Assembly: GCF_014648055.1 (NCBI RefSeq)
Contig: NZ_BMQJ01000002.1
Span: 186,001 to 250,000 of the forward strand
DNA: 64,000 nt
Source of the DNA: Streptosporangium pseudovulgare
GTDB lineage: Bacteria; Actinomycetota; Actinomycetes; Streptosporangiales; Streptosporangiaceae
Direction of reading: 5' to 3'
Notes under the pieces: model-generated
Told to the model about the DNA's origin: nothing
What the model saw: only the letters and a program-made list of their open reading frames with translations
Databases searched by the model: none
Position numbers and translations under genes: made by a program
Shown here: piece after piece, positions 45,430 to 54,583 of the stretch
Layout of the letters: the number at the start of each line of letters is the position of its first letter
Numbering within the stretch: position 1 is the stretch's first letter

Positions 45430-47592
45430 TCAGTCCTGCGCCGGCACGGTCGCGCAGGGGGCGTCGCCGCAGACGTCGACCACCAGGCCGTCCCGCAGGA
45501 AGTGGGCCTTCTGCACCCGTGCCCGGACGTCGTGGCGCGGATCCTCGTGCGGGTCGTGGCCGTACCGCGGGTCCAGCGGGGGGACGTTCGCCGTCGGCGG
45601 GGCGGGCGTGCCGCTGTCCCAGACGACCAGCGCCGACCCCTCGTACGGCTCGCGGGGCAGCGCCCGCAGTCCCCAGAACGGCGTCACGTCCGGGCTGCGG
45701 CCCTCGGCGAGCGCGGGCCGGTGGACCCGGGCCCCGATCGTGCGGGCCTCCACCTCGGCGGTCACCGTGGCGACCTGGTGGTCGCCGAAGGCGGCGTGCA
45801 GCAGCACGCGGTGGCGGGGCGAGCCGGGCAGCGGGTCGTCGGTCAGGTGCTGGGCGTAGCCGTTCGTCTCGGCCCGGTCCCACAGCATCTGCATCAGCGC
45901 GAAGCAGACCTGCTGGGTGAGCTTGTCCGGGTAGGCGGCGTCCATGAGCCGCTGGAACGGCTGGAAGTCGACGCTGCGGTTGAGCAGCGTGCTGTAGTTC
46001 ATCCCCGGCACGCCCAGCACGGCGTTGCGCACGTCGGGAGAGACGGCGACCAGCGCGCCGCCCGCGATGCCCCCCTGGCTGTTGCCGTCGTAGGCGAGAC
46101 CGGCCCGCCGGTCGATCAGCGCCCTGCCGTGCCCGTCCTGGAAGGCGTCGTGGCCCGCGAAGCCGTCCTTGGCGGTCATCGCCCGGCCGAGGAGGACGAA
46201 GTTCAGCAGGCTCTGCTGGAGGCGGTCGGTGACCGTGCCGAACCGGGAGAGGTCCGCGAACACGCCCGCCACGTGCTGGACGTCCTCCTCCGCCATGCCG
46301 ATCCACTTGGTCGCGCAGAAGACGAAGCCGTGCTCGGCGGCCATCGCCCGCACATTGGCCGCGCGCACCTCGGTGGCCCGGCCCAGCAGGCCGTGGCCGT
46401 ACAGGGCGGCGCGGGCGGGCCGCCGGAACGCCGAGCGCGGGATCTCGCACTGGTACTGCGCCTTCAGCGTGTCGCCGAGCGGGCGGGGCAGCCCGTCGGG
46501 ACCCCGGTTGAGGCTCGACCCGGGCGGGCCGCCGGGCTTGTCGAGGTAGTTGGGGACGGAGATCTCGCCGGTGACCTCACGGGCGATGCCCGGGTCCTGC
46601 TCGGGCGTGAAGTCGGTGACGGAGCCGACCGTGAACTCCGGCGAGCGGCCGTGCAGCGAGCGCAGCGTCCGGTCGCGCATGGCGAGCACCGGCCCGGCGA
46701 TGCCCTCATCGCTGGCGACGGTGAAGTCCCAGGCCAGGTAGAGGCTCCCGGCGTCAACCCCGGCCCGGCCGAGGTCCTCGACCGTACGGCGCAGCGCCCG
46801 CTGCCGGGTGGCGAGCGGGTCCCGCGCGGGCAGGTCGTCGCCGAGGAGCCGGGCGAAGGTCTCCGGCGCCGGGATGTCGCGCCCGGCGGCGTCCTTGAGC
46901 CCGCGCAGGGCGACGGCGTAGCGGTGGCCCTCCCGGAAGTTGCGCGCCGGCCGGACGATCAGCGCCCGGCGGACCGGGTCGGCGGCGTTCGCGTCCAGCT
47001 CCGCCCAGTACGGCCAGCGCTCCCCGGTACGGGTGTCCACGATCACGACGGGGGCGTCGCGGCGCAGCGACCACCCGATGTCGGTGACCGGCGCGGCGCC
47101 CGTCTTGCCCAGGTCGATCCCGGGGACGTGGGCCAGCAGCATGGACCCGGGTGAGAAGCCGTCGGCGGCGTTCCACTGCGCCGGGTCGACGGGAACGCCC
47201 GCCGCGTTGCGCGGCATCGCCTCGGCCGCGAGGTTCACCCGCAGCCCGGTGCGGGTGCGCGCCCGGGTGGTGAACCAGTCGTTGGGGAACGGCAGCAGGC
47301 ACTCGGCGCCGGCGACGGGATCGCATCCGGCGGTGCCCGGGGCGGGCGGCACGGGCTGGACGGGCTCGGCGTGCGCGGCGGTCTTCGAGAGGGTCGTCGC
47401 GACGGCCTCGGAGAGGGACTTCGCGGCGGCCCTGGAGAGGGTCTGCGCGGTGGCCCCGGAAAGGGTCTCCGCGGCGGCTTTCGCCGCGGTCCTCGCGGGA
47501 ACGGGACCGGTCTCCGCGGGGGCGGGCGTGGCCGTGATCGATAAGCAAGCCGTGGCCAGCGCGAGGCTCGCCACCACCGATCGCAGGCGCAT
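45430..47592 (-). CDS. Secreted alpha/beta-hydrolase-like protein
   Basis: 720 aa with a signal peptide cleaved near ATPAPA (residue 26). Residues 35-73 are a helical low-complexity segment with repeated AxTLS or AKSLS units. The body begins at about 88 (GCDPVAGAECLLPFPNDWF) and contains a hydrolase-like core: LYGHGLLG near 397-404 and the nucleophile elbow GNSQGG around Ser505. Similar large exported proteins are known from actinomycetes and myxobacteria, with no established substrate. Eight Cys residues suggest disulfides. Transcribed divergently from the YtrA operon. Confidence 0.8.
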   Translation of the reverse strand: MRLRSVVASLALATACLSITATPAPAETGPVPARTAAKAAAETLSGATAQTLSRAAAKSLSEAVATTLSKTAAHAEPVQPVPPAPGTAGCDPVAGAECLLPFPNDWFTTRARTRTGLRVNLAAEAMPRNAAGVPVDPAQWNAADGFSPGSMLLAHVPGIDLGKTGAAPVTDIGWSLRRDAPVVIVDTRTGERWPYWAELDANAADPVRRALIVRPARNFREGHRYAVALRGLKDAAGRDIPAPETFARLLGDDLPARDPLATRQRALRRTVEDLGRAGVDAGSLYLAWDFTVASDEGIAGPVLAMRDRTLRSLHGRSPEFTVGSVTDFTPEQDPGIAREVTGEISVPNYLDKPGGPPGSSLNRGPDGLPRPLGDTLKAQYQCEIPRSAFRRPARAALYGHGLLGRATEVRAANVRAMAAEHGFVFCATKWIGMAEEDVQHVAGVFADLSRFGTVTDRLQQSLLNFVLLGRAMTAKDGFAGHDAFQDGHGRALIDRRAGLAYDGNSQGGIAGGALVAVSPDVRNAVLGVPGMNYSTLLNRSVDFQPFQRLMDAAYPDKLTQQVCFALMQMLWDRAETNGYAQHLTDDPLPGSPRHRVLLHAAFGDHQVATVTAEVEARTIGARVHRPALAEGRSPDVTPFWGLRALPREPYEGSALVVWDSGTPAPPTANVPPLDPRYGHDPHEDPRHDVRARVQKAHFLRDGLVVDVCGDAPCATVPAQD

Positions 47593-47753
47593 GCGCGTCC
47601 CATCCCGTCTCCCGGATCGCCCCGGGTGCGGCGACGATCACGAATGCCCAACCGAAGCAGATCCCAGGACGATCCACTCGTCAATGGGAGATCACAGGAT
47701 GACGTCAAAGTGTGTCGAACCCGTTGTAAGAGCCCGCGCGACGGAGGCGCGGC

Positions 47754-47782
47754 TTGACACGCGCCGAGGAAGCCTTCACCAT
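47754..47782 (+). promoter_or_regulatory. Promoter of the YtrA-like operon
   Basis: TTGACA (47754-47759) with a 17-bp spacer to CACCAT (47777-47782). The predicted start, about 47790, lies in the CTAAT-CA-ATTAG palindrome. Confidence 0.5.
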
Positions 47783-47786
47783 TCCC

Positions 47787-47798
47787 CTAATCAATTAG
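47787..47798. promoter_or_regulatory. Candidate YtrA-type operator
   Basis: CTAAT-CA-ATTAG, an A/T-rich inverted repeat in an otherwise GC-rich region, overlapping the predicted transcription start and about 15 bp before the regulator start codon. Confidence 0.6.
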
Positions 47799-47812
47799 TG
47801 AAAGGTGGCGGC

Positions 47813-48205
47813 GTGATCGAATTCCGCCTCGACCGAGGGTCGGGGGTGGCGACCTACCTCCAGCTCGTCCAGCAGGTACGCCACGCCCTCCGCCTCGGCG
47901 TGCTGCAACCCGGCGACCGGCTGCCCACCGCCAAGGAGGTCGTGGCCCAGCTCGCCATCAACCCCAACACCGTGCTCAAGGCCTACCGCGAGCTGGAACG
48001 GGAGGGCCTGGTCACCGGGCGGCCGGGCCTCGGCACGTTCGTGCAGCGGTCGCTGGGCCAGACCTCCATGGGCGACCGCGCCCGGCTGCGCGCCGAACTG
48101 GTCCACTGGGTGCGCGACGGCCGCCAGGCCGGCCTGACGCTGGAGGACCTGGAGGCGCTCATCGCCTCGGTCCTGACCGACTCCTTCCGGCAGGAGATCG
48201 CATGA
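47813..48205 (+). CDS. GntR-family regulator, YtrA type
   Basis: 130-aa regulator with the winged helix LQPGDRLPTAKEVVAQLAINPNTVLKAYRELEREGLVTGRPGLGTFV and only a short helical C-terminus, which is the YtrA subfamily. These repress ABC transporter operons and usually respond to cell-wall stress or antibiotics. GTG at 47813 follows AAAGGTGG. First gene of an operon with an ABC ATPase (ATGA overlap) and a membrane permease. Confidence 0.92.
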   Translation: MIEFRLDRGSGVATYLQLVQQVRHALRLGVLQPGDRLPTAKEVVAQLAINPNTVLKAYRELEREGLVTGRPGLGTFVQRSLGQTSMGDRARLRAELVHWVRDGRQAGLTLEDLEALIASVLTDSFRQEIA

Positions 48206-48262
48206 ACACGCTGGAAGCCCCCTCCTTCCGGCGGGGGGGTCGCATGAACGCGCTGGAGACCA
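48181..48262. repeat. 41-bp near-tandem duplication of the ABC ATPase start region
   Basis: Two copies beginning CTCCTTCCGG (48181 and 48222) each contain a ribosome site, an ATG (48202 and 48244) and the codons for MN(T/A)LE. The two starts are in frame, 42 nt apart. Confidence 0.85.
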
Positions 48263-49125
48263 CCGGCCTGGGCATGCGCCACCGGCGCACCTGGGCGCTG
48301 CGCGACTGCTCGGTGGCGGTCCCGGCCGGCCGGGTCGCCGCCCTGGTCGGACCGAACGGCGCGGGCAAGACCACCCTGCTCCGGCTCGCCGTCGGCCTGC
48401 TCACCCCCACCGCGGGACAGGTCCGGGTCTTCGGCCGCCCGGCCCGCGAGAGCGGGGAGCGGATGGCGTTCGTGGCCCAGAACAAACCGCTCTACACCGG
48501 GTTCCGGGTGTCGGAGATGCTCCGGTTCGGACGCGGGCTCAACCCCCGCTGGGACGACGCGGCGGCCCGGCGGCGGCTGACCGAGCTGGGCATCCCGCTC
48601 GACCGCAGGGTCGGCCGGCTCTCCGGCGGCCAGCGGACGCAGGTGGCGCTGACCGTCGCGCTGGCCAAGCGCCCCGACCTGCTGGTGCTGGACGAGCCGC
48701 TGGCCGACCTGGACCCGCTGGCCCGCGACGACGTGACACGCGGCCTGATGGGCGCGGTGGCCGAGACCGGGCTGACGGTGCTGCTGTCCTCACACGTCGT
48801 CTCCGAACTGGAGGGCGTCTGCGACTGGCTGGTCGTGGTCAACGGCGGCCGGGTCCAGGTCAGCGGCGACATCGACGACCTGACGGCCCGGCACAGCCTG
48901 CTGACCGGACCGGCCGAGACCGCCGACGCGCTCGCCGCCCGGCTGCCGGTGGTCTCCCGGAGCGGCGCCGGACGGCAGGCCACCCTGCTCGTCCGCGACG
49001 ACGCGCCGCCGCCCGACCCGCGCTGGAGCGCCCGCCCCGTGACGCTGGAGGAGATGGTGCTGGCCTACCTCCGCGCCCCCGACGCCGCGGCGCTCCCCCG
49101 CCCCGCCCTGTCCCCCGTGCACTGA
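48202..49125 (+). CDS. ABC transporter ATPase of YtrB type
   Basis: 307-aa ATPase with Walker A GPNGAGKTT, Q-loop AFVAQNKPLY, signature LSGGQRTQVAL, Walker B LLVLDEPLADLD and H-loop SSHVVSE. It works with the permease encoded 161 bp downstream, probably in export or cell-envelope stress defence. Two in-frame ATGs exist (48202, 48244), produced by a local duplication; the first has AGGAG and overlaps the GntR stop by 4 bp, the second yields MNALETTGLGMRH. The 3' end is duplicated too. Confidence 0.92.
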   Translation: MNTLEAPSFRRGGRMNALETTGLGMRHRRTWALRDCSVAVPAGRVAALVGPNGAGKTTLLRLAVGLLTPTAGQVRVFGRPARESGERMAFVAQNKPLYTGFRVSEMLRFGRGLNPRWDDAAARRRLTELGIPLDRRVGRLSGGQRTQVALTVALAKRPDLLVLDEPLADLDPLARDDVTRGLMGAVAETGLTVLLSSHVVSELEGVCDWLVVVNGGRVQVSGDIDDLTARHSLLTGPAETADALAARLPVVSRSGAGRQATLLVRDDAPPPDPRWSARPVTLEEMVLAYLRAPDAAALPRPALSPVH

Positions 49126-49259
49126 CCCCCGTACCCGGGCCCCACTCCTGCCGGGCCACTCGCGGCTTCCCGCCCTGTCCCCGCACACTGCCCCGTACCC
49201 GGGCCCGCCACTCCTGCCGGGCCGCTCGCGTCTCCCCGCCCTGTCCCCCGCGCACCGAC
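49102..49259. repeat. 66-67-bp tandem repeat spanning the ABC ATPase stop
   Basis: Units at 49102-49168, 49169-49234 and a partial third to about 49259, each starting CCCGCCCTGTCCCC and containing CCCGGGCC and CTCCTGCCGGGCC. The first unit includes the last seven codons of the gene; the copies lie between the ATPase and permease genes. Confidence 0.85.
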
Positions 49260-49286
49260 GTCGAGTCCCTTCGAGAGGAACCCCCC

Positions 49287-50255
49287 TTGTTCTGGCTGAC
49301 CTGGCGGCAGCACCGCGCGCAGATCCTGGTGACCGGCGGGCTGCTGCTCGCCCTGGGCCTGCTGATGCTCGTCTCGGCCCTGCGCGCCACCGCCTACCTC
49401 GCCGAGTACGCTCCGCCCGGCTGCCCCGGCCCCGCGGTCTCCTGCTCGGCCGTGAACCATGTGGTCTACACCGACCACTACCGGCCCGTCTTCTTCGTCT
49501 TCGGCCTGCTGCCCATATTCGGCGCCGCGCTGATCGGCGTGTTCTGGGGGGCGCCGCTGCTGGCCGCGGAGTTCGAACGCGGCACCAACGCCCTGGCCTG
49601 GACGCAGGCGGTGCCGATCCGGCGCTGGCTGACGGTCAAGTTCGGCATGCTCGGCGCGCTGGTGGCCGGTGCCGCCCTGGCGCTGTCGGCGATGGTCAGT
49701 ACGTGGCGGAATGTCTTCTCCGGTGTGACGGGCGACGTCACGATGGAACCCGGGAACTTCACCATCACCGGAATCGTCCCGGCCGCGTGGTGGCTGTTCG
49801 CGTTCGCGGTCGGCGCCGCCGCCGGAACGGTGACGCGCCGCACCCTCGCCGCGATGGCGGTGACCGTCGCGGTGATCTGCCTGGCTCTGCCCGCCGTCTT
49901 CTTCAGCCGCTCCTCCTACGCCGAACCGGCGCGGGTCGTCACCGCCGACCGGTCGTCGGTCGCCCACGGCGGGGGCACCCTCGTCCGGGAGTCCTGGGTG
50001 GACCCCTCGGGCCGGGAGCTGACGGCCCCGCCCCCGCCTCCCTGCCCGCTGCCGGCCGGCGTGGACGCCCGGTCCGACCGGGCCCAGTTGCTCGGGGAGG
50101 AGTGCCTGGTCGGCTCCGGCTACCGGCACGCCGTCTACTACCATCCCGTTGACCGGTTCTGGCGCTTCCAGTGGACCGAGACGGCCATCCTGCTCGCCGG
50201 TGCCCTCGCCTTCGGCGCCCTCGCCGTACTCCGCACCCTCCGCCGCCGCGGCTGA
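49287..50255 (+). CDS. ABC-2-type permease of the YtrA operon
   Basis: 322-aa membrane protein with about six helices: FWLTWRQHRAQILVTGGLLLALGLLML at the N-terminus, two more by residue 130, then WWLFAFAVGAAAGTVTRRTLAAMAVTVAVICLAL, and a last helix before the Arg-rich end. A Pro-rich extracellular loop with Cys residues lies between the last two. TTG at 49287 is used because AGAGGAA lies 6 nt upstream and no ATG or GTG fits. The arrangement matches transporters paired with YtrA regulators. Confidence 0.85.
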   Translation: MFWLTWRQHRAQILVTGGLLLALGLLMLVSALRATAYLAEYAPPGCPGPAVSCSAVNHVVYTDHYRPVFFVFGLLPIFGAALIGVFWGAPLLAAEFERGTNALAWTQAVPIRRWLTVKFGMLGALVAGAALALSAMVSTWRNVFSGVTGDVTMEPGNFTITGIVPAAWWLFAFAVGAAAGTVTRRTLAAMAVTVAVICLALPAVFFSRSSYAEPARVVTADRSSVAHGGGTLVRESWVDPSGRELTAPPPPPCPLPAGVDARSDRAQLLGEECLVGSGYRHAVYYHPVDRFWRFQWTETAILLAGALAFGALAVLRTLRRRG

Positions 50256-50291
50256 ACCGCACCGCCCCGGCACCCGGGTCGTCCGGGGCCG

Positions 50292-52196
50292 TCACCCGAG
50301 GTCCACCTCGGCGTACGGCAGGCCGCCGGACAGCGATGGGAAGCCGGGGCCGCGGTCGAAGAAGGACGCGGTCCCGGGGAGGGCGGCGCGAAGCCGCGCG
50401 CGGCGCAGGGCGGTGGCCTCGGCGTCGACCGGCGGCCCGTCCGCGAACTCCGCGAGGTCCACGAGCCCCGCGCGGCCGTAGCCGCCTGGGGCGTCCGGCC
50501 CTCCGGACCCGCCGGAAAGGCGCAGGACCACCCCGTAGTCGTCGCGGGCGCTCTCCGGCGAGACCTTGCCGTCGCGGACGTCGGCGGCCACCGCCTCCGG
50601 GTCGCGATCCAGTGGGCAGCCCCAGCCGCCGCCCCCGGTGGTGCGCACCCGGATGACCTCCCCGGCGCGGACCGGGGCGTCGTCCACCAGGCCCTCCATC
50701 ACCCGGCCCTCGATCTCCACGGAGAACGGCCGCCCGGCCCGCCCGCCGTTCACCCCCCAGCACGACAGGATCGACCGGTCCGCGATGGACATGAACGAGG
50801 CGTCGCGCAGCATCCGCACGTGCTTGTCATAGCCGAGGCCGCCCCGGTGCAGGCCGGGGCCGCCGGAGTCGCGCGCCAGGCCCAGCCGCTCGACCCGCAG
50901 CGGCCAGCGGGACTCCGCGAACTCCACCGGGATGTTGCGCGAGTCGGGCACGACGTGGACGGTGTCCTCGCCGTCCGCGTACCACCGGCCGCCCGAGCCG
51001 CCGCCGAGGACCTCCCGCATCAGGTACGGCGCGCCGTCCGCGCCGGTCCCGTGGACGCCCGTGTAGCGGATGGTCTCCTGGTCGGCCGGCATCCGCCCGC
51101 CGGTGGCCTTGGCCAGCACCCCGGCCAGCACGCCGAGCAGCCGCAGGATCACGAACGTGCGGGCGTTGGTGGGGGCCGGGAAGATCGGGGTGAGCAGTGT
51201 GCCCTTCTCCGGGAAGCGCATCCCGATCAGCGGGACGACGCCCTCGTTGACGTCCAGCTCGGCCATCCGCTCGGGGGTGTCGGCGAGGTTGCGCAGGATC
51301 GGCGCGAGCCACTTCTTCAGGAACACCCCGTCGGCGTAGTCGCCCGCGTGGTTGATCGGCCCCCTGGCCTGCGGCGAGGTGCCGGTGAAGTCGATGACCA
51401 GCGGCGCGGCGGCGGAATGGTCGACGGTGAGGGTGATCCGCTGGGCGTGCAGCCGGGGCGGGTCGACGCCGTCGTGCTCGGCGTAGTCCTCCCAGACGTG
51501 GACCCCTTCGGGGATCTTCGCCAGCAGCTCCCTGCGGAACGTCTCGGCGGTGTTCGCGATGATCGCGTCGAAGCACGCCTCGACCGCCTCGCGCCCGTAA
51601 CGGGCGAACAGCTCCGCCAGCCGCCGGGCGCCCATCAGGCAGGCCGAGCACTCGGCGTCCAGGTCACCGGCCAGCGAGTCCGGCATCCGGGAGTTGCGGG
51701 TCATGATGGTGAGCGCCGCCCGGTTGGGCACGCCCCGGTCCCACAGCCTGATCGGCGGGACCATGAGGCCCTCCTCGAACACGCTGCGCGCGTGCGAGGG
51801 CATCGACCCCGGGACCGCCCCGCCGATGTCGTCGTGGTGCCCGAACGCCTGCACGAAGGCCACCACGGCGCCTTCGTGGAAGACCGGAACCGTCACGCAC
51901 AGGTCGGGCAGGTGGCCGATGCCGCCCTCGGACAGGTAGACGTCGTTGTGGAAGAACACGTCGCCGGGGTTCATCTCCGCGATCGGGAAGTCGCGGACCA
52001 CGGGCTGGACCAGCGCCGAGTACGACCTGCCGGTGAGCTTGCGCAGCCGCGCGTCGTGGATGCCGGCGCGGAAGTCGTGGGCGTCGCGGATCATCGGCGA
52101 GCGGGCGGTGCGCGCGATGGCGGTCTCGACCTCCCGTTCCACCGAGGCGAGCGTGCCCTCGACGATCTCCACCAGCACCGGATCGGCCGTGCTCAT
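50292..52196 (-). CDS. Hydantoinase B/oxoprolinase subunit
   Basis: 634-aa HyuB-family subunit that pairs with HyuA for ATP-dependent hydrolysis of a hydantoin or 5-oxoproline-like lactam; acetone carboxylase has related subunits. Visible: DPVLVEIVEGTLASVERE, NPGDVFFHNDVYLSEGGIGHLPD, GHHDDIGGAVPGSMP, FTGTSPQARGPINH, GGGSGGRWYADGE and RTTGGGGWG. ATG with GGTGAG 6 nt upstream, 36 bp behind the HyuA gene on the same strand. The substrate is not assignable. Confidence 0.92.
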   Translation of the reverse strand: MSTADPVLVEIVEGTLASVEREVETAIARTARSPMIRDAHDFRAGIHDARLRKLTGRSYSALVQPVVRDFPIAEMNPGDVFFHNDVYLSEGGIGHLPDLCVTVPVFHEGAVVAFVQAFGHHDDIGGAVPGSMPSHARSVFEEGLMVPPIRLWDRGVPNRAALTIMTRNSRMPDSLAGDLDAECSACLMGARRLAELFARYGREAVEACFDAIIANTAETFRRELLAKIPEGVHVWEDYAEHDGVDPPRLHAQRITLTVDHSAAAPLVIDFTGTSPQARGPINHAGDYADGVFLKKWLAPILRNLADTPERMAELDVNEGVVPLIGMRFPEKGTLLTPIFPAPTNARTFVILRLLGVLAGVLAKATGGRMPADQETIRYTGVHGTGADGAPYLMREVLGGGSGGRWYADGEDTVHVVPDSRNIPVEFAESRWPLRVERLGLARDSGGPGLHRGGLGYDKHVRMLRDASFMSIADRSILSCWGVNGGRAGRPFSVEIEGRVMEGLVDDAPVRAGEVIRVRTTGGGGWGCPLDRDPEAVAADVRDGKVSPESARDDYGVVLRLSGGSGGPDAPGGYGRAGLVDLAEFADGPPVDAEATALRRARLRAALPGTASFFDRGPGFPSLSGGLPYAEVDLG

Positions 52197-52232
52197 CGGT
52201 CGCTCACCACTCCTCGCCCGCTTCTCCCCCGC

Positions 52233-54272
52233 TCAGGGTTCACGGCGCACCTCCAGGTTCCCGTACTCGTCCATCCGCGCCGTGAAGCCCGGGTGCAGCG
52301 GCAGCGTGGAGCCGTACTCCTCGATGACCGCCGGGCCGCGGACGGTCATCCCGGGGGCCAGCGCGGTGCGGCGGTGGACCGGCACCCGCGCCCACCCGTC
52401 GTGGAAGACCTCCCGGACCGCCGCCGGCGGCGGGGGTTCCGCCGCGCCGTACGGCCTGCGCCGGACGGCCGGACGGGTGATCGGGCCGATGCCGGAGACA
52501 CGGAGGTTGACCCATTCGACGCCGTGGCGGGGGTCGTCGCGGTAGCCGTACCCGTACAGCCGCCGGTGGGCCTCGTGGAAACGGTCGAGCACCTCGGCCC
52601 GCCACGCCTCGTCCGGCGGCCCGGCCGGGACGGGCACCCGCACCTCGTAGGCCTGGCCGTAGTAGCGCAGGTCGGCGCTGCGGGCGTAGACGTGCCGGTC
52701 GGCGGGGAAGCCCTCGCGGGTCAGGGCCTCGGCGGCCCGCCCCTCCAGCTCACCGAAGACGTCGGCGGCGTCGGCGAGGGAGAGGTCCCGGGTGACGAAG
52801 GTGCGCACGTAGTCGTCCTTGACGTCCACGGTGAGCAGGCCGAACGCCGACACGTTGCCCGGGTCGGGCGGCAGCAGCACTGACGGCAGGCCGAGGATGT
52901 CGATCAGGCGGCACGCCAGCAGCGGTCCCGAGCCGCCGAACGCCACCATGGGGAAGTCGCGCACGTCCAGGCCCCGCCCGACGGTGATCCGGCGGATCGC
53001 GTTGGACTGGTTGAAGGCGCTGATCTCCAGGATGCCGACGGCGGTCCGCTCGGCGCTCAGCCCGAGCTTGCCCGCCAGCTCCTCGACGCCCCGCCGCGCG
53101 GCGCCGGCGTCGAGCGGGATCTCCCCGCCCAGCAGGTACGGCGGGACCCGGCCGAGGAACACGTGCGCGTCGGTGACGGTGACGTCGGTGCCGCCGCGGC
53201 CGTAGCAGAGCGGCCCGGGGTCGGCCCCGGCCGACCGGGGGCCGGCCTTGAGCGTGCCCTCGGGCGAGATCCACGCGACGGAGCCCCCGCCCGCGCCGAC
53301 GGTCACGATGTCGATCATCGGGATCTTGCACGGGTAGCGGCCGACGGAACCCTCCGTGGTCAGCGACGGCTCGCCGTCGACCACCACCGCGACGTCGGTG
53401 GAGGTGCCGCCGCCGTCCAGGGTGATCACCGACGGATGACCGGCGGTGGAGGCGATCAGCGCGGCGCCGAGCGCGCCCGCCGCCGGACCGGAGAGCACCG
53501 TGGTGACGGGCCGGTGCACGACCTCAGCCGCCGACAGCACGCCGCCGTTGCTCTTCATGACCGAGAAGGGCATGCCGAGCCGGTCGGCGAGCCCGGCGAT
53601 GTAGCGGCGCACGGTCGGCTTGACGGCGGCGTCCACCAGGGTCGTGACGGACCGCTCGTACTCGCGGTACTCGCGCAGCACGTCACTGGAGATCGAGACG
53701 ACCGCCTCGGGGTGCTCCCGCGCCAGGACCTCGCGCATGCGCAGCTCGTGCGCGGGGTCGGCGTAGGAGTGCAGGAAGCACACGCCGATCGCGGTGATCC
53801 CCCGCTCCCGGAACCACCTGGCCGCCGCCACGGCCTGTTCGACGTCGAACGGCCGGACCTCGGCACCGGTGTGGTCCAGGCGCCCGCCGACGGTCCTGAC
53901 CCGGTGCACCGGGACGATCCGCGGCGGCTTGACCCAGAAGTAGGAGTTGCCGTAGCCGTCCGGGACGCTCTGCCGGGCGATCTCCAGGATGAACTCGAAC
54001 CCCTCGGTGGTGACGAACCCCAGACCGGAGACGCGGTCCTCCAGGAGCTGGTTGGTTGCCACGGTCGTACCGTGGACGACCGCGGTCACGTCCTCCATGC
54101 CCCCGGCGCCGGCCGCGGCGAGGACCTTGCGCACCCCCTCCATGAACCCGTCCGCCGGGTCGGCGGGCGTGGAGGGGGTCTTGACGGTGGTGATCTCCCC
54201 GGTCCGCTCGTCCACCGCGACCACGTCGGTGAACGTGCCGCCGGTGTCGACCCCGATACGGACGCTGCGCAT
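52233..54272 (-). CDS. Hydantoinase A/oxoprolinase subunit
   Basis: 679-aa HyuA-family ATPase. The N-terminus MRSVRIGVDTGGTFTDVVAVDE is the actin-fold phosphate motif, followed by VVHGTTVATNQLLEDR, ITLDGGGTSTDVAVVVDGEP, TVGAGGGSVAWISPEGTLKAGPRSAGADPGP and FGGSGPLLACRL. It activates the ring for hydrolysis with HyuB. ATG at 54272 gives the standard start. First gene of the two-gene operon. Confidence 0.93.
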   Translation of the reverse strand: MRSVRIGVDTGGTFTDVVAVDERTGEITTVKTPSTPADPADGFMEGVRKVLAAAGAGGMEDVTAVVHGTTVATNQLLEDRVSGLGFVTTEGFEFILEIARQSVPDGYGNSYFWVKPPRIVPVHRVRTVGGRLDHTGAEVRPFDVEQAVAAARWFRERGITAIGVCFLHSYADPAHELRMREVLAREHPEAVVSISSDVLREYREYERSVTTLVDAAVKPTVRRYIAGLADRLGMPFSVMKSNGGVLSAAEVVHRPVTTVLSGPAAGALGAALIASTAGHPSVITLDGGGTSTDVAVVVDGEPSLTTEGSVGRYPCKIPMIDIVTVGAGGGSVAWISPEGTLKAGPRSAGADPGPLCYGRGGTDVTVTDAHVFLGRVPPYLLGGEIPLDAGAARRGVEELAGKLGLSAERTAVGILEISAFNQSNAIRRITVGRGLDVRDFPMVAFGGSGPLLACRLIDILGLPSVLLPPDPGNVSAFGLLTVDVKDDYVRTFVTRDLSLADAADVFGELEGRAAEALTREGFPADRHVYARSADLRYYGQAYEVRVPVPAGPPDEAWRAEVLDRFHEAHRRLYGYGYRDDPRHGVEWVNLRVSGIGPITRPAVRRRPYGAAEPPPPAAVREVFHDGWARVPVHRRTALAPGMTVRGPAVIEEYGSTLPLHPGFTARMDEYGNLEVRREP

Positions 54273-54583
54273 GCTCCCGTGTCTACCCAGTACGGCGGGA
54301 CCGGCGAATCGGCGGAGAATGCCGAAGCCGCGCGGAGCCGTTGGGCAGTCTTCGGCGAACCGGCGGGGAACTCCCGGGCGGCCTTCGATGACGGCAGGTA
54401 CGGCCTTCGGCACCAGCCGACCGTCGGCCGCCGGGGTTTCCCCTGTCTTGAGACGGCCGCGCCGCCGCACAGGGCCGCTCCACCGCCGACCGCTCAGAGG
54501 GCTGCACCAGGACCGGGACACCGCTCACCGTCCCAGGTGAAACTCAATGGTGACCCACCTGTGCCCACCGCCATGATGTCCTG

